DNA of 9,509 bases from an uncultured bacterium (GTDB taxonomy: Bacteria > Pseudomonadota > Alphaproteobacteria > CAISDR01): the NCBI GenBank assembly GCA_903884125.1, contig CAISDR010000198.1, forward strand, positions 1-9,509. Direction: 5' to 3'. Made by a program: the position numbers and the translations under genes. This document shows, piece after piece, positions 4,902 to 9,509 of the stretch; position 1 is the first letter of the stretch; each line of letters opens with the position of its first letter. The notes beneath the pieces were generated by a model. That model worked only from the letters and a program-made list of their open reading frames with translations, ran no database searches and was not told the DNA's origin.

Positions 4902-7435
4902 TCGCCCACCTCCAGCACATAGGAATGTCCGGTGGTCACATGGGAAAAATGCCGCCTGCTCAATGCATCAGACGCTGCCTGCAATTCCCGCGCAATATTT
5001 TCCAACGCAGGCTTCAGACCTGTTACATCGACAAGCGTTTGCAGGCTCGCATAATCGATTTTTTCAATCATCTCCAGCGCCTGTTCGGCAATCATCAGAT
5101 CAGCACTTGGCTCAAGTGATCCGCCAGTATCTATTGTTCCCGGCACCTGACGCAGATGGCGTAATATCCGAACCAGCTGATAGCCGACGGCTCGCGGGTT
5201 GGTATCATCGGCCAGCACCAGGTCAAGTACCGGGCCCGGTTGCAGGGCCGACAGGTAACGCGTGCGATAGGTGATCGTTGAATCACATAATTCCAAAATA
5301 AGTGTCAGAGCGGATTCAACACTGACGGCGGGATGATAGCTGACTTCGGTCACCACCATCAGTGTCTGGACCGCCCGTTCAACGCGCCGGCCCAGATCGA
5401 AAAACCGCCAGCCTGTGCCCCGCGTCATATTTTCCGATGCCATACCGGCCACTGCCGCCACGGCGCGCAGCACATGGCCAAGTGCGCCCAGCAGGCGGTC
5501 GGGATCACCTGCTGCCTTGACCAGCCGGTCACGGGTGTCATTCAGCAGATGGCCCAGCACGCCCCACATATCCGCTGAAAAACGATCACGAACGGGCGTT
5601 GCTGTGGCGGCTGTCTTTTCAAATAATCCGGCCAGAGCGCCGATTACCGCATCATCCGTCAATGCCGCTGCCAGCATGCGACTGTCAGGACGTGCGGCGG
5701 CTGCCTGTGTTTCAATCAACCCGTTGATACTGGCAACCTGGGCCACCACGCCCAGTTCGAGCATATCACGCGCCCCAAGGCCACCACCCACCAGTCGCAG
5801 CAATGCAGTACGCAGGATGCGGGAGGAGAAATCCAGCCGCTCGGCATAACGGCCCAGCCAGTAAAGATTATCCGCCGCACGCGACGGCAGTTCGCCCGAA
5901 GTGCGGCGGATTTCAAGTTCCGGACGCGCGGCCGGTCCTGGAACAGTGAAAGAGGCGCGCTGTGATGTCAGCACCCAGACGTCTTTGGCAATGCCCCCTT
6001 TTTGCAAGGGCGCATGAAATGGATTGCCGTCTGTCGGCACCCGCGCAAGTCCGCCCGGTAGCACTGCAATTCCATCGCCATGCGACAGAACAAAAGTGCG
6101 CAGGATTACCGGACGTGGCTGCAGACCCGACGGTGTCCATGTGGGTGTCACCGATGGTGTCACCAGTACCTGGGCCGTATAACGACGCGGATCGACCGCA
6201 ATCCGCGCCAGCAGTTCAGCTTTTGCCTTGTCGGTCATGTGATTGACGATCTGGGGCGTGGCACGTGGTGCGCATGTATCGCGAATGACATAACTGTCAA
6301 AATCTTTGGTCATCTGCGCCATGGCGTCGGCAGACCCCAGCCAGATTCGCTCAAGCGTCGGCAGTATCAGTTCTTCGTCAAAAAGCCTTTTTGAAATTGC
6401 CGGAAAATACGCGCCGAAGGCCGGTGTCTCCACCAGCCCCGAACCCAGCATATTGATCAGATGAACACCACCCGAGCGCACCGCATCCAGAAGGCCACTG
6501 ACGCCAAAGGCGCTGTCACCATCAAGTTCCAGCGGGTCGGAAAGGTTTGAGTCAATCCGGCGCAGGATGACGTCAACCTGCTGCAAACCACCCAGCGTTT
6601 TGAGATAGATCTTGCCACCGCGCGATGTCAGATCGGCACCTTCGGTCAGCATCAGACCCAGCTGGCGGGCCAGATAAATATGTTCGAAATAATTATCCTC
6701 GGTCGGGCCTGCGGATAATACCACGCCACGCGGGTTGATATTTCCCCCCTGGGCCTGTTCGCCCATGACCGCTGTCCACAGATCAAAGAAGGGCTGCAGC
6801 GGACGCACGCTGGCCGAACGCAGACCTTCGGGGAAAGTGCGCGCCAGCACCCGGCGGTTTTCCAGCGCAAAGCCAATGCCAGCCGGTGCCTGGGTACGAT
6901 CAGACAGGACCTGCCAGCGACCGTCAGGTGTACGGATCAGATCGACAACGCCCAGACCCATATGCCTGCGCCCGTCCGGCAGGGCATTGCGACAGGGCCG
7001 CAGAAATTCCGGATTGGCATGAAGCAGATAAGATGGATAGGCACCCTGACACACAAGGTTCTGGGCGCCATAGGCGTCTGCCAGTATGGCTTCAATCAGC
7101 CGGGCGCGTTGAACGACGCCTGCTTCGATAGTGGCCCATTCATCGGCGTCAATGACCAGTGGCATGACGTCAAACCGATAGGGCCGGTCACCGGCGCGAG
7201 GATCGGCATGTATATTGTAGGTGACGCCATTTTCCGCAAACTGCTGGCGGGCACGTTCCGACCTTTCGGCCATGGCACCACGCGGCAGGGCGCTGATCGC
7301 GGCCAGCACACCGCGCCAATGGCTGCGTACCGTGCCATCGCCGGTGACCATTTCATCAAAGGCACCGGGATACAGATCGGTTTCAACCGCGCCACCGGCG
7401 CTGGCCGATGGATCTAGGGGACGATGACTGATCAT
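4898..7435 (-). CDS. Circularly permuted ATP-grasp / alpha-E domain fusion protein
   Basis: The 845-residue protein carries two domains often encoded as separate genes. The N-terminal part (about 60-480) is a circularly permuted ATP-grasp type 2 domain (former DUF404/DUF407), recognisable by GVTYNIHAD near 70-78, the stretch VLSDRTQAPAGIGFALENR at about 176-194, SAGPTEDNYFEH near 241-252 and DVILRRID at about 288-295. ATP-grasp enzymes form amide bonds through acyl phosphates. The C-terminal part (about 516-845), starting LPSRAADNLYWLGRYAER, is an all-helical alpha-E domain (former DUF403) of unknown biochemistry. The frame extends to a TTG at 7471, but that start would overlap the upstream gene by 35 bases. 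The ATG at 7435, one base after the upstream TAA, is preferred although its ribosome binding site is weak, so reinitiation is likely. It sits between the DUF2126 gene and the transglutaminase gene, supporting one pathway of ATP-dependent peptide ligation with hydrolytic partners. The substrate is unknown. Confidence 0.9.
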   Translation of the reverse strand: MISHRPLDPSASAGGAVETDLYPGAFDEMVTGDGTVRSHWRGVLAAISALPRGAMAERSERARQQFAENGVTYNIHADPRAGDRPYRFDVMPLVIDADEWATIEAGVVQRARLIEAILADAYGAQNLVCQGAYPSYLLHANPEFLRPCRNALPDGRRHMGLGVVDLIRTPDGRWQVLSDRTQAPAGIGFALENRRVLARTFPEGLRSASVRPLQPFFDLWTAVMGEQAQGGNINPRGVVLSAGPTEDNYFEHIYLARQLGLMLTEGADLTSRGGKIYLKTLGGLQQVDVILRRIDSNLSDPLELDGDSAFGVSGLLDAVRSGGVHLINMLGSGLVETPAFGAYFPAISKRLFDEELILPTLERIWLGSADAMAQMTKDFDSYVIRDTCAPRATPQIVNHMTDKAKAELLARIAVDPRRYTAQVLVTPSVTPTWTPSGLQPRPVILRTFVLSHGDGIAVLPGGLARVPTDGNPFHAPLQKGGIAKDVWVLTSQRASFTVPGPAARPELEIRRTSGELPSRAADNLYWLGRYAERLDFSSRILRTALLRLVGGGLGARDMLELGVVAQVASINGLIETQAAAARPDSRMLAAALTDDAVIGALAGLFEKTAATATPVRDRFSADMWGVLGHLLNDTRDRLVKAAGDPDRLLGALGHVLRAVAAVAGMASENMTRGTGWRFFDLGRRVERAVQTLMVVTEVSYHPAVSVESALTLILELCDSTITYRTRYLSALQPGPVLDLVLADDTNPRAVGYQLVRILRHLRQVPGTIDTGGSLEPSADLMIAEQALEMIEKIDYASLQTLVDVTGLKPALENIARELQAASDALSRRHFSHVTTGHSYVLEVGE
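4908..4913 (-). promoter_or_regulatory. Strong ribosome binding site of the transglutaminase-like gene
   Basis: On the minus strand GGAGGT (4913 down to 4908) lies six bases before the ATG at 4901, inside the last codons of the upstream ATP-grasp/alpha-E gene. With the ATGA stop/start overlap it fixes the start and indicates translational coupling. Confidence 0.75.
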
Positions 7436-7436
7436 C

Positions 7437-9509
7437 TTATTTTTGGCGCGGACCCGGCCGACGCAGATCAAGGGTCACTGGCATTTCTTTCTGTATCTGG
7501 CGAACAGGGTCCGGCATGGGGCCCGGACTGTGCCCCATGGCAAAGAACCGGGCGCGCCTGCGCGACTCAGCTTCATTGGCATTGACCGGGAAGGTATCAT
7601 AAGAACGCCCGCCGGGATGCATCACATGATAGGTCGCGCCGCCAATCGACCGGCCGGTCCAGCTATCATGGATATCAAAGACCAGCGGCGTGTGAACCGG
7701 AATGGTCGGATGAAGGGCCGAAGGCGGCGCCCAGGCCTTGAACCGAACGCCAGCCACATATTCGCCCGCACGCCCGGTTGCCCGCAATGGCAGGGCGCGG
7801 GAATTGCACGAGATTATGTGGCGTTCATCAACCAGTCCCTGAACCTTGACCTGTACCCGTTCCAGCGACGAGTCCACATATCGCACTGTTCCTCCGGCAG
7901 CACCTTCGTCACCCATCACGTGCCAGGGCTCCAGCGCGTGGCGGATTTCCATCTCGATCCCGCGTTGCGCAATCTCGCCGATCTGGGGAAAGCGGAATTC
8001 ATGGTGGGGTTCAAACCATGCATGCTCAAATCCATATCCGGCGCGGTTCAGATGATCGATGACGTCATCAAAATCCTGACGCACAAAATGGGGCAGCATG
8101 AATTCATCATGAAGCCGATTGCCCCAGCGTACGGTTGGCCGGTCATAGGGCTCCTGCCAGAAATGCGATACAAGTGCACGCAGCAATAACTGCTGGGCAA
8201 TGCTCATGCGCGCATGTGGCGGCATTTCAAAAGCACGCAGTTCCAGAAGACCCCTGCGACCGGTAGCGGAGTCGGGCGCATAGAGTTTGTCGATGCAGAA
8301 TTCCGTACGGTGCGTATTGCCGGTCACATCAATCAGCACATTGCGCAACAACCGGTCAATCAGCCATGGCTGGGTCGTCTCGCCTTTTGCGATCTGAGCG
8401 AATGCAATGTCGAGTTCGACAAGGGCGTCTTCGCGACCTTCATCAATGCGCGGATGCTGACTGGTCGGGCCGATAAACAGACCGGAGAACAGATAACTGA
8501 GTGCAGGATGATTCTGCCAGTATCCGATCAGGGATTTCAGCAGATCGGGTCTGCGCAGGAACGGCGAATCTGCGGGCGTGCGTCCACCCATAACCATATG
8601 ATTGCCGCCGCCCGTGCCCACATGCCGACCATCTAGCATGAATTTTTCAGCACCCAGACGTGTCGCCCGCGCCTCGTCATAAATCGCCTGGGTACGATCA
8701 ACCAGCGTATTGAAATCTTCTGATGGATGAATGTTGACTTCAATCACCCCCGGATCAGGAGTTACCGAGAAATTGCCTATCCGGGGATCATAGGGCGGCG
8801 TATAGCCTTCGATCACCACCTTTTGACCCATCATGTCGGCAGTATCCTCCACCGCCGCAATCAGATCGATGAAATCTTCAGCCGAATTCACCGGCGGCAG
8901 AAACACATGCATCAGACCATCGCGGGGTTCCACACACAGCGCGGTGCGGACAATCCCCTTGGCTGAGGTGTGCAGCGGGGGTCGTGACGGCGGAGAAGCC
9001 TGCGCCTTGTCCGCGGCTGGTCCCAGACGCGATTGGGCTGTCACCGTCGCCGGGTGCCATCGTTCAGGTATTGGCAGACGGTTATGCTGTTCCATGGGAT
9101 CAACTTCCCAATGAAACGCATAATCCGATTTTGCAGACCAGGGCAGACTGTCAATGGGCAGACGAAAGCCAAGGGGGCTGTCGCCGGGCACCAGATACAG
9201 CGTTTCATCACGCACAAACCAGGGTCCGGTAATCCAGCGTGCGCCCGCGCCCAGACCTGACCGGGCCAGTGGCATTACCGCACCAACAGGTTCATTCAGC
9301 CCTTGACGGAAAACGCGCTCGATTCGTTTGCGTTCTTCGGGATCATCAAGATTGGATTTAAGCGGATCGACATTGACCGGCAGGCGCCGTTCCCGCCACA
9401 GCCAGTAATAAACATCCTCAAACGCGGTCTTGATAAAGTCAGGCGTGATTTTCAGACGTTCAGCCAGATTCCGGGAAAACGCCATGGCCTGATCGAGATC
9501 AATCCTGCC
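7437..9509 (-). CDS. DUF2126 putative amidoligase, C-terminal part of a transglutaminase-DUF2126 protein
   Basis: The frame is open to the right edge, reading G-R-I-D-L-D-Q-A before the Met at 9485, so that Met is probably internal and the gene begins outside the window. About 690 residues are visible, most of them DUF2126, described as a putative amidoligase with a glutamine-synthetase-like fold. Conserved-looking blocks, numbered from Met 9485, are VNVDPLKSNLDDPEERKR (37-54), EGYTPPYDPR (226-235), PDPGVIEVNIHPSEDF (243-258), HVGTGGGNHMVMGG (288-301), RTEFCIDK (393-400) and LELRAFEMPPH (414-424); acidic and His residues here are candidate metal/ATP ligands. Full-length homologues are usually near 1,100 residues with an N-terminal transglutaminase-like domain, which would lie off the right edge. 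It is the first visible gene of the operon, separated from the ATP-grasp start by one base. The operon promoter is probably outside the window. Confidence 0.9.
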   Translation of the reverse strand, partial: GRIDLDQAMAFSRNLAERLKITPDFIKTAFEDVYYWLWRERRLPVNVDPLKSNLDDPEERKRIERVFRQGLNEPVGAVMPLARSGLGAGARWITGPWFVRDETLYLVPGDSPLGFRLPIDSLPWSAKSDYAFHWEVDPMEQHNRLPIPERWHPATVTAQSRLGPAADKAQASPPSRPPLHTSAKGIVRTALCVEPRDGLMHVFLPPVNSAEDFIDLIAAVEDTADMMGQKVVIEGYTPPYDPRIGNFSVTPDPGVIEVNIHPSEDFNTLVDRTQAIYDEARATRLGAEKFMLDGRHVGTGGGNHMVMGGRTPADSPFLRRPDLLKSLIGYWQNHPALSYLFSGLFIGPTSQHPRIDEGREDALVELDIAFAQIAKGETTQPWLIDRLLRNVLIDVTGNTHRTEFCIDKLYAPDSATGRRGLLELRAFEMPPHARMSIAQQLLLRALVSHFWQEPYDRPTVRWGNRLHDEFMLPHFVRQDFDDVIDHLNRAGYGFEHAWFEPHHEFRFPQIGEIAQRGIEMEIRHALEPWHVMGDEGAAGGTVRYVDSSLERVQVKVQGLVDERHIISCNSRALPLRATGRAGEYVAGVRFKAWAPPSALHPTIPVHTPLVFDIHDSWTGRSIGGATYHVMHPGGRSYDTFPVNANEAESRRRARFFAMGHSPGPMPDPVRQIQKEMPVTLDLRRPGPRQK

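Noticed and set aside
7443..8189. 248-codon plus-strand open frame opposite the DUF2126 gene
   Set aside because: Shadow of the conserved minus-strand DUF2126 coding region; its translation is low in recognisable structure.
4014..9509. Reading the transglutaminase/ATP-grasp operon as a defence island or nonribosomal peptide cluster
   Set aside because: There are no carrier-protein, adenylation, nuclease or toxin domains, no mobile-element traces and no compositional shift from the flanking genes.

Overview
The window (9,509 bp, GC-rich) looks like chromosomal DNA of an alphaproteobacterium. The evidence is the gene content (an NdvB/NdvC-like beta-glucan synthase, a degenerate peptide deformylase of a type I recall from rhizobia and relatives, and a transglutaminase/ATP-grasp/alpha-E cluster), the GC-rich coding style, and tight operon packing with ATGA and TAA-G-ATG junctions. 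I cannot name a genus. No mobile element, tRNA, rRNA, CRISPR array or phage signal was seen. There is no gene-free stretch above 300 bp; the longest gap is 137 bp.

Left part, + strand. The window opens inside a small conserved gene of unknown function (ends at 301). A 151-aa MaoC/hydratase-2 family (R)-enoyl-CoA hydratase of the NodN/HtdZ type follows (328-783). After a 137-bp gap rich in inverted repeats comes a membrane glucan synthase (from 921) that fuses a periplasmic GH17-like domain to a cytoplasmic GT2 glycosyltransferase. Its reading frame is cut by one in-frame TGA at 3018-3020. The same frame resumes directly at ATG 3021 and supplies the remaining C-terminal membrane helices (3021-3521), so an ancestral protein of about 866 residues now reads as 699 + 166 residues. 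Ten bases further on lies a 163-aa peptide deformylase-like protein (3532-4023) in which all three deformylase motifs are altered, so it is probably not a deformylase.

Right part, - strand, convergent with the above and overlapping its last gene by 10 bp. Three tightly packed genes run from the right edge leftward: (1) a DUF2126 putative amidoligase, probably the C-terminal part of a larger protein with an N-terminal transglutaminase domain that lies off the window; (2) a fusion of a circularly permuted ATP-grasp domain and an alpha-E domain; (3) a stand-alone transglutaminase-like cysteine peptidase with an intact Cys-His-Asp triad. These families are known to cluster, often near the proteasome-like peptidase Anbu, and comparative genomics has predicted that they make and remodel a peptide or peptide tag. 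The substrate and product remain unknown to my knowledge. This operon is the best candidate here for an incompletely described system.

The two halves look functionally separate: acyl-CoA and envelope glucan metabolism on the left, a predicted peptide ligation/hydrolysis pathway on the right. The main anomalies are the in-frame stop in the glucan synthase, the motif-substituted deformylase paralogue, and a repeat-rich leader with two mutually exclusive hairpins before the glucan synthase.
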